Below the pieces are notes generated by a model. The model did no database searches. It saw only the letters and a list, made by a program, of their open reading frames with translations, and had not been told where the DNA came from. This document shows positions 49,773 to 59,475 of a stretch of DNA of 64,000 nt, one piece after another. How positions within the stretch are numbered: position 1 is the first letter of the stretch; every line of letters starts with the position of its first letter. This DNA comes from Chelativorans sp. (GTDB lineage: Bacteria; Pseudomonadota; Alphaproteobacteria; Rhizobiales; Rhizobiaceae), in assembly GCF_031180965.1 (NCBI RefSeq), contig NZ_JAPSLH010000019.1, forward strand, positions 16,490-80,489. Reading direction: 5' to 3'. The position numbers and the translations under genes were made by a program.

Positions 49773-50591
49773 TTGAACCTCAAGCGGGTAAGAGCAGACG
49801 GCATCCTGGCTGAGTATGGCCGCGTCCTTCCTGGCGAGGGCTTTTCGCACACGCCCGGTTCTGCGATCGGCGTTGCCTTCACGCCGCAGCGGCGAGCATA
49901 TTGGTCGATAGGCGCCCAGCAGCTCGGTGGCGTCATCCAGCCGGCGAGCGTGATGATCACGCCCGCCGAGGGGATCGAGTGGCAGGCCTGGGACCTGATC
50001 TCCGACTCCATTGAAATCTGGCTCGACTCGGAAAGCCTTTCGCGCTGGTCGCAGGAGCATGGCGGACCGAATCGCATTGAATTCGACCTCCATGACCGCA
50101 TCCACGATCCCATCATCATCGACCTCGCCGCACGGGTTCGCCGACTCCTGTGCGCGGATCACCCTTCCGGGGACGCGCTAGCGGCGCTCGGCCGGGAGCT
50201 TGGGGAACATTTCCTCCGCGTTTATGCGGGCCTGCGCATTCCCTTCGAGGAACGGCCGCTCGACCAGCGGCGCCTCAAGCGGGTTCTCGACCATATCGAG
50301 GCACATCTTGAAAGGCCGCTGGATCTGGAGCAGCTGGCCGACGTGGCGGCCATGTCCACCTTCCACTTCGCTCGGTGCTTCAAGGCTGCCACAGGATCTT
50401 CGCCGCATGTTTTCGTCGTGGCGCGGCGAATGGATCGTGCGGCCGCCCTTCTCCGCGCCAGCCGTCTTCCGGTCGCCCGTGTGGCCGAGGCGGTGGGCTT
50501 TACCAGCCTGCCGCATTTCCGCAGGCATTTTCGCGCACACTGGGGCGCAGGCCCCGGGGAATTTGCCGGCGGGGAGGCCGGCACGCCCTAG
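49773..50591 (+). CDS. AraC family transcriptional regulator
   Basis: A 272-residue regulator with a C-terminal AraC-type double helix-turn-helix (about residues 168–266: VLDHIEAHLERPLDLEQLADVA and then VARVAEAVGFTSLPHFRRHF). The N-terminal part has no recognised ligand motif. The start appears to be TTG at 49773 because no ATG exists until deep inside; GAGAGGG lies upstream. It precedes, in the same direction, the exported dehydrogenase and two exported NTF2-fold proteins, and is the obvious candidate to control them. Confidence 0.86.
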   Translation: MNLKRVRADGILAEYGRVLPGEGFSHTPGSAIGVAFTPQRRAYWSIGAQQLGGVIQPASVMITPAEGIEWQAWDLISDSIEIWLDSESLSRWSQEHGGPNRIEFDLHDRIHDPIIIDLAARVRRLLCADHPSGDALAALGRELGEHFLRVYAGLRIPFEERPLDQRRLKRVLDHIEAHLERPLDLEQLADVAAMSTFHFARCFKAATGSSPHVFVVARRMDRAAALLRASRLPVARVAEAVGFTSLPHFRRHFRAHWGAGPGEFAGGEAGTP

Positions 50592-50692
50592 ATTCAGCAA
50601 GAACGGGACCTACCGCAGCTGCGGTATGATGTGGATAGTGACCCCGATCTGACACGGTCCGGCTTGGCCGGCAGCAGGTTGGGGAAACCACG

Positions 50693-51601
50693 ATGCGCTC
50701 AAGGCATGACGACGATATTCCCGCGGACGGAGTAAGCCGCCGCGAGCTCCTCGCAGCCGCCGGTCTGGGGCTTGCGGCCTCGCTGGCAACCCCGGCTGCA
50801 GCCAACACCCTCCACCCCGTAGAACTATCGGGGAGCGCCAACACCAGCAGACGCTTTGCCGGAAAGGTGGTGCTGATCACCGGCGCCACCTATGGCATCG
50901 GCCAGACGACAGCCGAGGCCTTTGCGCGGGAAGGGGCGAAGGTAGCCTTCTGTGGCCGGACTGAGGAACTCGGCCGAAAGGTGGAGGCCGGTATTCGCAG
51001 CGCCGGCGGCGAGGCGAGCTATATGCGCGCCGACGTGCGCGAGCCTGCCGAGGTGGAGCGCTTCGTCGCGGAAACAGCCAGCCGCTACGGCCGGCTCGAC
51101 ATCGCCTTCAACAATGCCGGCGTCTTCATGCCGCCAAGGGAGGTGCAGGACCTCAGCATCGAGGAGTACCGCAACCTCATCGCCACCAATCTGGACGGCG
51201 TCTTCTATTCCATGAAATACGAACTACCCATCATGCGCCGGCAGGGCGGCGGCGTCATCGTCAACATGGCGAGCGTCTCGGGCCACCGCGGCTTTGCGCA
51301 TACGCCGCACTACTCGGCTTCCAAGCATGGGGTGATCGGCCTTACCAAGGCGGCCGCCGTCGCCAATGCCATGCACAATATCCGCATCGTCTCGCTCAGC
51401 CCGCTCGCCGTCGACACACCGATGCTGCGCGAGAGCTTCGCCTTCCAGAATGTCACCTACGAGCAGATGGCACCCAATTTCGTCACGCCCAGGATCATGA
51501 TGACCGACGAGATCGCCCGCGCGGTGATGTTCCTGGCATCGGAAGAGTCCAGCTTCGTCGCCGGCATGGACTTGGACGTGACGGGCGGACAGCTCGCCTG
51601 A
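50693..51601 (+). CDS. Short-chain dehydrogenase/reductase with Tat signal peptide
   Basis: NAD(P)-dependent oxidoreductase of 302 residues. The N-terminus has a twin-arginine motif, SRRELL with the arginines at 16–17, a hydrophobic stretch and an Ala-rich cleavage region ending near PAAAN. The Rossmann motif TGATYGIG is at 63–70, NNAG at 140–143, and the catalytic triad S194, Y207 and K211 (YSASK) is intact. It is a complete classical SDR that should be folded with cofactor and exported by Tat. GGGGA lies 7 bases before the ATG. It is 29 bp from an exported SnoaL-like gene. The substrate is unknown. Confidence 0.9.
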   Translation: MRSRHDDDIPADGVSRRELLAAAGLGLAASLATPAAANTLHPVELSGSANTSRRFAGKVVLITGATYGIGQTTAEAFAREGAKVAFCGRTEELGRKVEAGIRSAGGEASYMRADVREPAEVERFVAETASRYGRLDIAFNNAGVFMPPREVQDLSIEEYRNLIATNLDGVFYSMKYELPIMRRQGGGVIVNMASVSGHRGFAHTPHYSASKHGVIGLTKAAAVANAMHNIRIVSLSPLAVDTPMLRESFAFQNVTYEQMAPNFVTPRIMMTDEIARAVMFLASEESSFVAGMDLDVTGGQLA

Positions 51602-51630
51602 AATCTCCTTCCATAGAAGCCGAGGATCCC

Positions 51631-52212
51631 ATGAAATTGCTTCCAGGAGCAGCAATGCTTGCCGCTTTCACTTTGCCCGCCGCCGCACAAGGCCTGCCCG
51701 GCCCGGAAAGCTACGAGCACTCCGCGGCGGACCGGTTGCAAATCGTCGACGTGATCAGCTCTGTCGGCTTCTATGCCGACCAGCGCCGCTGGGAACTCGT
51801 CGAGGCGGCCTTCGCGGAACGTGTTGTGATCGACTACCGCTCCCATAGGAGCGCCGCCGCGGGCCAGAGCGAGCCGCAGGCACTCACGCCGGGCGAGATC
51901 GTCACAGCCTGGAAGACGCAGCTGCCGGGGTATCATCACACCCAGCACCTCATCACCAACCCGCTCGTGCGGATCGACGGTGAGCGGGCGAGCGCCACCA
52001 GCCAAGTCTACGCCACGCATTACCTCTCGAACGAAGAAGGCGACGACCACTGGACCTTCATCGGCTTCTACGAACACGAGCTCCGGCGCACGCCCGAGGG
52101 ATGGAAGATCACTCTCATGCGCGCCAACAAGCTATTCGAGCTGGGCAATCCGGACCTGCCGAGGCTGGCATCCGAAAGGGTGGAAGCGGGTCAGACCGCC
52201 ACCGGCCCATGA
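51631..52212 (+). CDS. Exported NTF2/SnoaL-like protein
   Basis: A 193-residue protein with a short Sec signal (MKLLPGAAMLAAFTLPAAA) and a SnoaL/NTF2-like cone fold: RLQIVDVISSVGFYADQRRWELVEAAFAE, then HHTQHLITNPLVRIDGERASATSQVYATHYL. Such folds serve as isomerases, hydratases or binding proteins for polycyclic and aromatic compounds. No catalytic residues can be assigned with confidence. It follows the Tat-exported dehydrogenase by 29 bp and precedes a second NTF2-fold gene. Confidence 0.85.
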   Translation: MKLLPGAAMLAAFTLPAAAQGLPGPESYEHSAADRLQIVDVISSVGFYADQRRWELVEAAFAERVVIDYRSHRSAAAGQSEPQALTPGEIVTAWKTQLPGYHHTQHLITNPLVRIDGERASATSQVYATHYLSNEEGDDHWTFIGFYEHELRRTPEGWKITLMRANKLFELGNPDLPRLASERVEAGQTATGP

Positions 52213-52274
52213 AGCGCGGCTGTCGGGGCAACCCTCCGGCCCATGCCAGTACCCGCTACAACTGGAGACTCTCT

Positions 52275-52775
52275 ATGCGTATGCTCATTTCCTTCCTTCT
52301 GGGAGCCATCATGGTCCTTTCCGGTGCCGGCGCCTCGGCTGAGGATGCTGACGCCAATATCCAGGTGATCCGTAACTATTATCAGGCCTATGCGACGGGC
52401 GACCCGGAAGCGGTCAGGCCCTTTCTCTCCGAGGATGTCGTCTGGCGCATCCCGGGACACCATCCTCTCGCCGGTGAAAAGCGTGGCCGCGACGAGGTGG
52501 TCGCTTTCTTCAGGGAACTGGCCAAGGGAGGGTTCAAAGCCGAGCCCATCTTCTTCCAAGCCGACGGAGATCTGGTCGTCGACATCCATCGCGGCTGGAG
52601 CAATATGGGGGAGGGGCCACAGATCGATCAGCTTTATGCGCTGATGTTCCGCATCGAGAACGGGCTGATCGTCGAGGCCACCAATTTCCTGACCGATATG
52701 CACCAGTCGGACGCCTTCTTCTGGGCGAACTACCCGCTGAAGCCGCTGCCCGGCCGACTGGCGGAAGCGGAGTGA
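52275..52775 (+). CDS. Exported ketosteroid-isomerase-like (NTF2 fold) protein
   Basis: A 166-residue protein with a Sec signal peptide (residues 1–22, FLLGAIMVLSGAGASA) and a SnoaL/ketosteroid-isomerase fold: IRNYYQAYATGDPEAVRPFLSEDVVWRIPG, then a C-terminal segment with WANYP. GGAG lies 8 bases before the ATG at 52275; the frame extends upstream without support. It is the last gene of the AraC–SDR–NTF2–NTF2 group and ends at a hairpin shared with the convergent glgX. Confidence 0.86.
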   Translation: MRMLISFLLGAIMVLSGAGASAEDADANIQVIRNYYQAYATGDPEAVRPFLSEDVVWRIPGHHPLAGEKRGRDEVVAFFRELAKGGFKAEPIFFQADGDLVVDIHRGWSNMGEGPQIDQLYALMFRIENGLIVEATNFLTDMHQSDAFFWANYPLKPLPGRLAEAE

Positions 52776-52794
52776 GACATCGCCCACGCCTCAC

Positions 52795-52833
52795 CTGAAG
52801 CCCTCCGCGTGAACGGCACGCGCGGGGCTTCAG
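52795..52833. terminator. Long hairpin over the glgX stop codon
   Basis: CTGAAGCCC and GGGCTTCAG, with an inner CGCGTG/CACGCG and a 5-base AACGG loop, give a 15-bp interrupted stem. It spans the glgX stop (52830–52832) and follows the KSI-like gene, acting as a likely bidirectional terminator without U-tracts. Confidence 0.6.
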
Positions 52834-55034
52834 CGATCCCCCGATGCGACGTCGCCCAGTCGGAAAGGCTGCTCCTGGACGTCGAACAGGACGCCGAGAC
52901 TGTGCCGCGCCTGCTTGCTCAAGGCTTGCGTGCGCGTCAGCTCGAAAAGGGCAAAGGACCGCCCTTCGACCTGATATTTCTGCCCGAAGCCAAATCTGGT
53001 CTCCTCGATGCGCAGGGGCTGGCTCGTGTCGATGAGGCAGATCCAGTCATTCCCTTCGGCAACCGACGGAAGCACGAAGTCAAGCGCGTCGTGATAGGCG
53101 TTGAAAAGAAGAAGGATCGTGGCGTCGGAACCGCGCCGGCGGATACCGGTCGGCTGGGCCCTTCCGTCGAGCACGACGCCGAAGCATTTGGCGTGCGGAT
53201 CGTTCCAGTGCTCCGGCATCATCTCGCCGCCACCGGGGTTTATCCACGTGGCGTCCTTGACATCCAGTTCCTCATTGTACTCGCCCGTCAGGAAGCGACC
53301 GCGGTGGAGGATGGGGTAGTTCTTGCGGATAGCGATCAGCTTGCGGACAAAATCGACCAGTTGCTCCCCGCTTTCGTCGATCTTCGTCCAGTTGATCCAG
53401 CTGATCTCGTTGTCTTGGCAGTAGGCATTGTTGTTGCCCTGCTGCGTACGCCCGAACTCGTCCCCCGCCAGCAGCATGGGCGTTCCCTGCGAGAGCAGCA
53501 GCGTCGCCAGAAGATTGCGCTTCTGCCGCTCACGCAGCTCCCTTATCTCCGGATCGTCCGTAGGCCCCTCCACGCCGTGGTTCCAGGAATGGTTGTTGGA
53601 GTGCCCGTCGCGGTTGTTCTCACCATTCGCCTCATTGTGCTTATCGTTATAGGAGACGAGGTCATGCAGCGTGAACCCGTCATGGGCGGTGATGAAGTTG
53701 ACCGAGGCGCTGGGCTTCCTGCCGCGTCGGTTGAAGAGATCGCCTGACCCGGTTATGCGCTTGGCAAGGTCCGGGACCTTGCCTTCATCACCCCTCCAAT
53801 AGGCGCGGACCGTGTCGCGGAACTTGTCATTCCATTCGGCCCATCCCGGCGGGAAGCGCCCTACCTGATAGCCTCCGGGGCCGATGTCCCACGGCTCGGC
53901 GATGAGCTTCACCTGCGAGAGCATGGGATCCTGCCGGCAGGAGTCGAGGAACCCGCCGCCCTCGTCGAAGCCGTGAACCTCGCGCGCAAGGATCGTTGCC
54001 AGATCGAAACGGAAGCCGTCGACGCGCATCTCGCCGGCCCAGTAGCGCAGCGAGTCCGCCACCATCTGCAGCACGCGCGGATGGCTCAGATTCATCGTGT
54101 TCCCGGTGCCGGTGTCGTTGATGTAGTACCGCCGCTTGTCGGGCAGCAGCCTGTAGTAGCTGGCGTTGTCTATGCCCTTGAACGATATGGTCGGCCCCAG
54201 TTCGTTGCCCTCGGCAGTGTGGTTGTAGACCACGTCGAGGATCACCTCGATGCCCGCTGCATGGAACTGGTTCACCATCTCCTTGAACTCGTTCACCGTG
54301 GAGGTGCAAAGATAGCGAGGATCCGGAGCGAAGAAGCCGATCGTGTTGTATCCCCAGTAGTTCCGCAGCCCCTTCTGTAGGAGGTAGTCGTCATCGACGA
54401 AGGCGTGGACGGGAAGAAGTTCGGCGGAGGTCACGCCGAGCCGGCGCAGATAGGCGAGCACATGCGGATCGCCCAGGCCGGCGAAGGTGCCGCGGCACTC
54501 CTCTGAAATGCTGGGATGCAGCTTGGTGAAGCCGCGCACATGCATCTCGTAGACGATCGTCTGCTCCCAAGGGATTTTCGGCGCGCGCTCTTCTCCCCAG
54601 GTGAAGGCCGGATCGATGACCACGGCCTTCGGTACGAAGGGCGCGCTGTCCCGGTCGTCAAAGGACAGGTCCTTGTCGGGCGAGCCCATCTTGTAGCCGA
54701 ACAGCTCAGGCCGCCATTGCAGTTCGCCGACGAGCTGTTTGGCATAGGGGTCGATGAGCAGCTTGTTCGCGTTGAAGCGGTGACCGGCATCCGGCTCGTA
54801 GGGGCCGTGCACGCGATAGCCGTAGATGGTGCCGGGCCGTGCCGAAGGCACGTAGACATGGCGGATCTCGTCGGTGAATTCCGGCATCTCGATCCGCTCC
54901 AGCTCCTTCTCGCCCCCGGAATCGAAAAGACACAGCTCGACCTTGGTGGCATTGGCGGAAAACAACGCGAAGTTGACGCCAAGGCCGTCCCACGTTGCTC
55001 CAAGAGGAAATGGTCGTCCCTCGCGTATGTTCAT
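52830..55034 (-). CDS. glgX: Glycogen debranching enzyme GlgX
   Basis: Glycoside hydrolase family 13 debranching enzyme (isoamylase type) acting on phosphorylase-limit glycogen, 734 residues. A CBM48-like N-terminal domain is followed by the GH13 barrel: DVVYNH at 267–272, nucleophile D344 in GFRFD, acid/base E380 in AEPWD and the AHDGFTLHD segment near 455. No other glycogen or trehalose gene (glgA, B, C, P, treYZ) is in the window, so it is an orphan copy here. The 280 bp upstream show no gene. Confidence 0.93.
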   Translation of the reverse strand: MNIREGRPFPLGATWDGLGVNFALFSANATKVELCLFDSGGEKELERIEMPEFTDEIRHVYVPSARPGTIYGYRVHGPYEPDAGHRFNANKLLIDPYAKQLVGELQWRPELFGYKMGSPDKDLSFDDRDSAPFVPKAVVIDPAFTWGEERAPKIPWEQTIVYEMHVRGFTKLHPSISEECRGTFAGLGDPHVLAYLRRLGVTSAELLPVHAFVDDDYLLQKGLRNYWGYNTIGFFAPDPRYLCTSTVNEFKEMVNQFHAAGIEVILDVVYNHTAEGNELGPTISFKGIDNASYYRLLPDKRRYYINDTGTGNTMNLSHPRVLQMVADSLRYWAGEMRVDGFRFDLATILAREVHGFDEGGGFLDSCRQDPMLSQVKLIAEPWDIGPGGYQVGRFPPGWAEWNDKFRDTVRAYWRGDEGKVPDLAKRITGSGDLFNRRGRKPSASVNFITAHDGFTLHDLVSYNDKHNEANGENNRDGHSNNHSWNHGVEGPTDDPEIRELRERQKRNLLATLLLSQGTPMLLAGDEFGRTQQGNNNAYCQDNEISWINWTKIDESGEQLVDFVRKLIAIRKNYPILHRGRFLTGEYNEELDVKDATWINPGGGEMMPEHWNDPHAKCFGVVLDGRAQPTGIRRRGSDATILLLFNAYHDALDFVLPSVAEGNDWICLIDTSQPLRIEETRFGFGQKYQVEGRSFALFELTRTQALSKQARHSLGVLFDVQEQPFRLGDVASGDR

Positions 55035-55312
55035 ATCGCTCGTCCCGGCTTCTGGATTGGATTCCGGAAATGGCTCTCCGGAAGCAAGGCAAACGAAAAG
55101 AAATGGCGCATGTTCCGGTTCGCGGGCAACAAGAACCGTTTCTTTCTTGCCGGTCCTCTAGGGCGGCGGGGACGGCGTTCCGGCCGGCCAAGCGAAGAGG
55201 TTTCTCCATCCGCCACGACATCGCCGCTTGAGACGCGGCTGGCGGCCCGACGCGCGAGGCGTAAAGGAAGCTGAAACGATGACGCGCGGTGGCGTTTCTG
55301 GGCAGGAAAAAG

Positions 55313-55387
55313 TGGCTCCCCGGGCCGGATTCGAACCAGCGACCAACCGGTTAACAGCCGGTTGCTCTACCGCTGAGCTACCGGGGA
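55313..55387 (-). tRNA. tRNA-Asn (anticodon GUU)
   Basis: A 75-base cloverleaf on the minus strand with acceptor TCCCCGG/CCGGGGA, D-arm GCTCAGCGGTAGAGC, anticodon loop CTGTTAA (anticodon GTT), T-arm GTTCGAATC and an encoded CCA end. Confidence 0.97.
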
Positions 55388-55565
55388 ATGCTTTGCTCGC
55401 GTGAGTTGGCGTGCCTATAGCAAACAGCCGCCGCCTTTGCAAAGCCGTTTCAAATATTTTCTCCGAAGCGGAGCCGAGGCTCGCATTTGTCTGTTCCGCG
55501 CCACATATGGGGAAGGCACGGAGCACAGCAGGCCTGATGTTCCGCCACTGGTCCAGGGGAAGCCC

Positions 55566-55889
55566 ATGTTGCAGCAGCACAATCCACCCGATGTCAAGCC
55601 GGAGCCGACCGATGCCGCCGAGGCCGAGCGCCCGCACATCCCGCTGGCCGGGCGCAAGATACCGATGCCGCGCTCGCGGCTGGCGCGCATCCTGATTGGC
55701 GCCCTGTTCGTGATCTTGGGGATTTTCGGATTCCTGCCGGTGCTGGGCTTCTGGATGGTGCCGCTCGGCCTGTTTATCTTGTCCTACGACGTGCCCGCGG
55801 CAAGACGGCTCCGGCGTCGGCTGGAAGTCTGGTGGCACAGGCGCCGGGAGAGGATGGGCCGCAGGCCCTCCGACGCCGATCGGCGGTAG
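55566..55889 (+). CDS. Small membrane protein, PGPGW-like
   Basis: A 107-residue protein. A hydrophilic N-terminus (about 40 residues) is followed by two hydrophobic segments with a Gly/Pro turn (ILIGALFVILGIFGFLPVLGFWMVPLGLFILS) and an Arg-rich cytoplasmic tail. The LPVLGFWMVPLGL segment resembles the PGPGW putative transmembrane family, of unknown function. AGGGGA precedes the ATG at 55566. It lies between tRNA-Asn and a gene-poor stretch. Confidence 0.75.
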   Translation: MLQQHNPPDVKPEPTDAAEAERPHIPLAGRKIPMPRSRLARILIGALFVILGIFGFLPVLGFWMVPLGLFILSYDVPAARRLRRRLEVWWHRRRERMGRRPSDADRR

Positions 55890-56956
55890 GGACGGCGGCT
55901 CGGGCCAGCCAGAACGGCATTCCGCCATGCATGGTGCGGGAGCCCGCCCAAAATGCCGGCTTGGATGCCTCGCCCGTGCTCGGATGTGCATCCAACGCGT
56001 GGGTGGTAACGCCGTCCACGCTCGCCTCCCTGCCATTCTCGATCCGTTGGAACGCCTTGTCATTGGCGAACGGCTACGTGCTCGTTGTCAGGAGGATGGA
56101 GGTCCCTGACCCACACTCCGAACGGCTTTAGCAGGGCGTGGCCGTCCTGACTGCACCGTCTTGTGGAGTGCCTCGTATGCCGCGATTTGCTCGTCTGTGG
56201 CGGTCCCCCTAGTCGCCCTTGGGGACGGAAAGCTTTGGGTATCAGACGGGGTTGTCGTCGCGCCAGTTCAGCGCGATCTATCTTCAGGGCCCGTTCGCTG
56301 CTCTGGGTTCCCGTTTTTCCTGTCCCGCAACGTCATGATGTGCGCCCAGCCGATCGTCGTCAGGCGCTCCATAGAAAAGGTCTTGGGACGCGGGGCAGCC
56401 GCCCCCTCATCATGGGCAGGATGATGCACTTACGTGTGGTCCTCATGGCAAGCGACTTGCTCCTGATTTCGGAGCCATCGAGGTACTGATGGCAGGGTCG
56501 CCGAATGTGCCCTCCTGCGACTGAAATGCTGGCCCCGTCCAGTTGTCCAGCCGGCATATTCGGTCATGAAGCTTTCGTCGGACGGATCGGCAGCGGGCTG
56601 TACGGCTGACTGTTCCGTCGGATAGTGGGGAAGGTGCCGTCCCGTTTCTGGGAGCAGTGACGTGGGATAGTTTCAGCTTCACCGGGGGTGCACGGTTTTG
56701 ACTCCCGAATTTCAAGTACGAGCGGCAAGTTGAGCTAGCCGAGATCGCTCTGTGTCGAGTGCGACAGCGAGGCGTCGGACGAGTGAAAGATTAAGAGCGT
56801 CATCAAGAAAATCCGGGAGGCAGACACGACGCTGACAATAGCATCCAAGCAAGGGGATCCGTACAAACACGCCTTACGTCGGGTGAGCAGAAGTTTGACG
56901 ATACTATGCGAGGGTGGGTCTAGGCGACGGACAGGGAATTGATCCGGAACATAGGT
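55890..56956. other. Gene-poor, apparently decayed region
   Basis: About 1 kb without a gene I can support. All frames are interrupted; the longest, 56163–56489 on the plus strand, has no recognisable domain and atypical composition. The look is that of decayed insertion-sequence or accessory DNA beside the flippase/glycosyltransferase pair, but no transposase motif or terminal inverted repeat was found. Confidence 0.4.
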
Positions 56957-58240
56957 TTATCTGCCTGCTTCTGTACGCAGGCCGCGCAGCGCCGCGACAA
57001 TAACCACTGGCGTGACGACCAGCGCATACACCAGACCTGTGACCGCAGCGATGGGCCAGACGCGCTGTTGCCCGATGAGCAAGGCGAGTTTGAGGCTGAT
57101 GGACAAGATGACGAAAGCCAGCCAGGGCCCAATCTGGGGTAGCGGGCGCCCCAGAGCATTGAGCACCATATTATACGGAGATGTGGCGGCGATAATTGTA
57201 GCGGCGAGGACCGCGAATGAGAGAACGAGGTGTTGATCTTCGAAGGTGCGGCCTATCCAAACGGTCATGATCATATTCGACAGAAGGATTAGCATTCCGC
57301 CGGAGATGGCGACGACCCCGGCTCCCGCCAAGCTCATATTCAGGGCGCTTTGTCTCACCCAGTTGTAGTCGCGAGTTGCTAGAGCTTCGCCATTCGCACC
57401 CCACAACGGCATGAAAACTGCCATTATGAGTAGACTCAGAACCGAAGCCAGCCGCATTGGAATGGCATAGGGAGGTACAGCTTCTGGGCCAGCGGTCGCG
57501 GAGATGATCAGGTTGTCGATGTTCAGGCCAACGGCCGTAAGAATGGAGAGAAAAAAAAAGCCAGAACCCAGCTTCAGGAGATCGCGTGCATGCTGCCAAC
57601 TCACCGCGTTCAACGTTGGCCTATATTCCGGGGCGCGTCGAAAGAACCAGATGGCGCCGCCGATTGAAGTGAGAACCGGTGGGAGACTATATGCTACCGC
57701 AACGGCCCATGTCGGAGCTTGCGCGCCAATTGCGAGGAAGCAACCGAGAACGCTCCCCGCGGCCCCAACAGCAAGCAGCAGATTGCTGGTCGGAACCCGC
57801 TGTATTCCATATAAGAATTGGTACAGCACCGTTCCGGGTAAGCTCATGATAAAGACAACAACTACCGCAACCGCGATAGGTGAGACAGGCCACACCAGAA
57901 AAGCCATAGTTGTTATGGACAGCGCTATGGTGGCGACGGCACTGAGTGCGACATAGGCGTTGGAAACGTATGCTCGAATGCTTTTCCTATCACCCCGTCC
58001 GGAGGCACTCGCTACCCGCGTCAGCAACCCGTTGCCGATACCTAGATCGGCAACTACAGCAATGCTGGTGGCCGATACACTGGTAGCCCAAATTCCAAAT
58101 TCCTCGTCTCCAAAGTAGCTCAACAATGCAGGCGTCGTAACTAATGGTGCAAGCAGTCCGACAAGCCGCCCACCAATGCCAGCGAGAGCAGCAGCAAAGA
58201 ATCGGTGGGCGCGTTGATCCATTGAGCCGTGCAGTTTCAT
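56957..58240 (-). CDS. Polysaccharide flippase (Wzx/MATE-like)
   Basis: A 427-residue membrane protein with about 12 hydrophobic segments and the pattern of the Wzx/oligosaccharide-flippase (MOP) superfamily: APLVTTPALLSYFGDEEFGIWAT near the N-terminus and LNIDNLIISATAGPEAV mid-protein. It would move lipid-linked glycan units across the inner membrane. The start is taken at 58240 (MKLHGSMDQRAHRF), 11 bases after the stop of the glycosyltransferase gene; an overlapping start at 58291 or a later ATG at 58222 is possible. Base composition is clearly less GC-rich than the chromosome around it, a sign of transfer. Confidence 0.87.
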   Translation of the reverse strand: MKLHGSMDQRAHRFFAAALAGIGGRLVGLLAPLVTTPALLSYFGDEEFGIWATSVSATSIAVVADLGIGNGLLTRVASASGRGDRKSIRAYVSNAYVALSAVATIALSITTMAFLVWPVSPIAVAVVVVFIMSLPGTVLYQFLYGIQRVPTSNLLLAVGAAGSVLGCFLAIGAQAPTWAVAVAYSLPPVLTSIGGAIWFFRRAPEYRPTLNAVSWQHARDLLKLGSGFFFLSILTAVGLNIDNLIISATAGPEAVPPYAIPMRLASVLSLLIMAVFMPLWGANGEALATRDYNWVRQSALNMSLAGAGVVAISGGMLILLSNMIMTVWIGRTFEDQHLVLSFAVLAATIIAATSPYNMVLNALGRPLPQIGPWLAFVILSISLKLALLIGQQRVWPIAAVTGLVYALVVTPVVIVAALRGLRTEAGR

Positions 58241-58251
58241 ATACCCAGGTA

Positions 58252-59475
58252 CTAGCGGGTCGATAAGATCAAATCCACGATTTTTCGGCACTGAGCCACG
58301 GCGTTCTTCTCGCGCAGAACAAATGCACGTGACCTGGCCCCAAATGTTGCGAGCCGGTCGGTATCCCAGGCGGCCAAATCCTCCATTGCAGTTGCAAGGC
58401 TTTCGACGGTTGGCTCACTAGGTTGAATGAAATAGGGCACATAATCCTCGGGCATTCCTGGAAGACGGTGCATCAGAACCGGCCGCCCTGAGGCCATGTA
58501 TTCCATGGTTTTGGACGGGAAAGAGTACTTTGTAAACTCGCCTGCAGGAGTTCGAGGATTGACCAAGACAGTGGCTTGGCTTTGCAGCCTTCTTGCTTCG
58601 TCCCGAGGAACTTGCCCGAAAAACCGGATGCGGGTGTCCTGCTGGGCGGCCCACTCGATTTGATCCTTGCTGTCTCCTTCACCGCAGATCCATAGTTCTG
58701 CATCGGGCGCGCGCACCGCCTTGAAAGCATTCACCAGATCCATTACTCCGTATCGCGAAGCGAGCGTCCCTGTGTAAAGGAAAATGCGGCCCCTGGTTGG
58801 CAATGGGGGCGGACCTTCCCCCGCAAGAGCGTCGTCAGCGATGCCTTCGACGACGGTGAAGGTTCCGGGTTCTAGCCCAAGCTTTTCAGCCATAAAGCGA
58901 GTCAGTACCACAAACGCATCGACACGTTTAACCAGCACATAGAAAACACGAGATTCTATCGCCTTGGCAATTGTATAAAGTCGGCCACCCTCGCCCATAA
59001 ATTCCGGAAGGTCAGGCAGTATCAAGCAAGTTCTGCTCTTCTTGAATATCATTCGGTAGAGCAGGGCAGCGATGAGAAACGGCAGATGAGCAGAGTAGAT
59101 CAGGATGATCGCGTGCCGCTCCCGGTCTGACCTGACGACGCCTTTAAATGCCGCTACCGTTCTCGAAGGAGTTTTGATCAAGCGACGAAGAGCGAATCCT
59201 TGTCCGAGCACGTTGACGTTTGGTAATAGGCTCTCGTTCGTGCCAGGAAAGACTTTTTTCCTGAAGAACCGGGGATACGAGCCGACGAACGGAAGGTTCA
59301 CCACGCTTACCGACGGCCAATGGGCCGCAAGACCGACGATCAGGTTCTTTTGTAGTGCATCCGCAGCGTTCTGAACCACGCCTCTGGACTCTGATATAAT
59401 GAACTCGATCTGTTTGGGGGTAAATATTCCGCCAAGGAACAGTATCGGTCTAGGGACGCTGTTTAGGTCAGGCAT
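58252..59475 (-). CDS. Glycosyltransferase, GT4-like
   Basis: A 407-residue GT-B glycosyltransferase. The C-terminal nucleotide-sugar domain begins at GRIFLYTGTLASRYGVMDLV and contains ELWICGEGD, the family's FGQVPRDEARRL stretch and the E-rich segment SKTMEYMASGRPVL, typical of GT4. The N-terminal half has a hydrophobic patch (LPFLIAALLYRMIF) suggesting membrane association. Donor and acceptor are unknown. It is transcribed just before the flippase and shares its lower GC, so the pair probably contributes one sugar and the flipping step of a surface glycan. No polymerase is intact nearby. Confidence 0.88.
   Translation of the reverse strand: MPDLNSVPRPILFLGGIFTPKQIEFIISESRGVVQNAADALQKNLIVGLAAHWPSVSVVNLPFVGSYPRFFRKKVFPGTNESLLPNVNVLGQGFALRRLIKTPSRTVAAFKGVVRSDRERHAIILIYSAHLPFLIAALLYRMIFKKSRTCLILPDLPEFMGEGGRLYTIAKAIESRVFYVLVKRVDAFVVLTRFMAEKLGLEPGTFTVVEGIADDALAGEGPPPLPTRGRIFLYTGTLASRYGVMDLVNAFKAVRAPDAELWICGEGDSKDQIEWAAQQDTRIRFFGQVPRDEARRLQSQATVLVNPRTPAGEFTKYSFPSKTMEYMASGRPVLMHRLPGMPEDYVPYFIQPSEPTVESLATAMEDLAAWDTDRLATFGARSRAFVLREKNAVAQCRKIVDLILSTR

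Noticed and set aside
56163..56489. A possible 108-codon gene in the gene-poor region
   Set aside because: There is no domain, no convincing ribosome site and unusual composition; competing frames of similar length overlap it.
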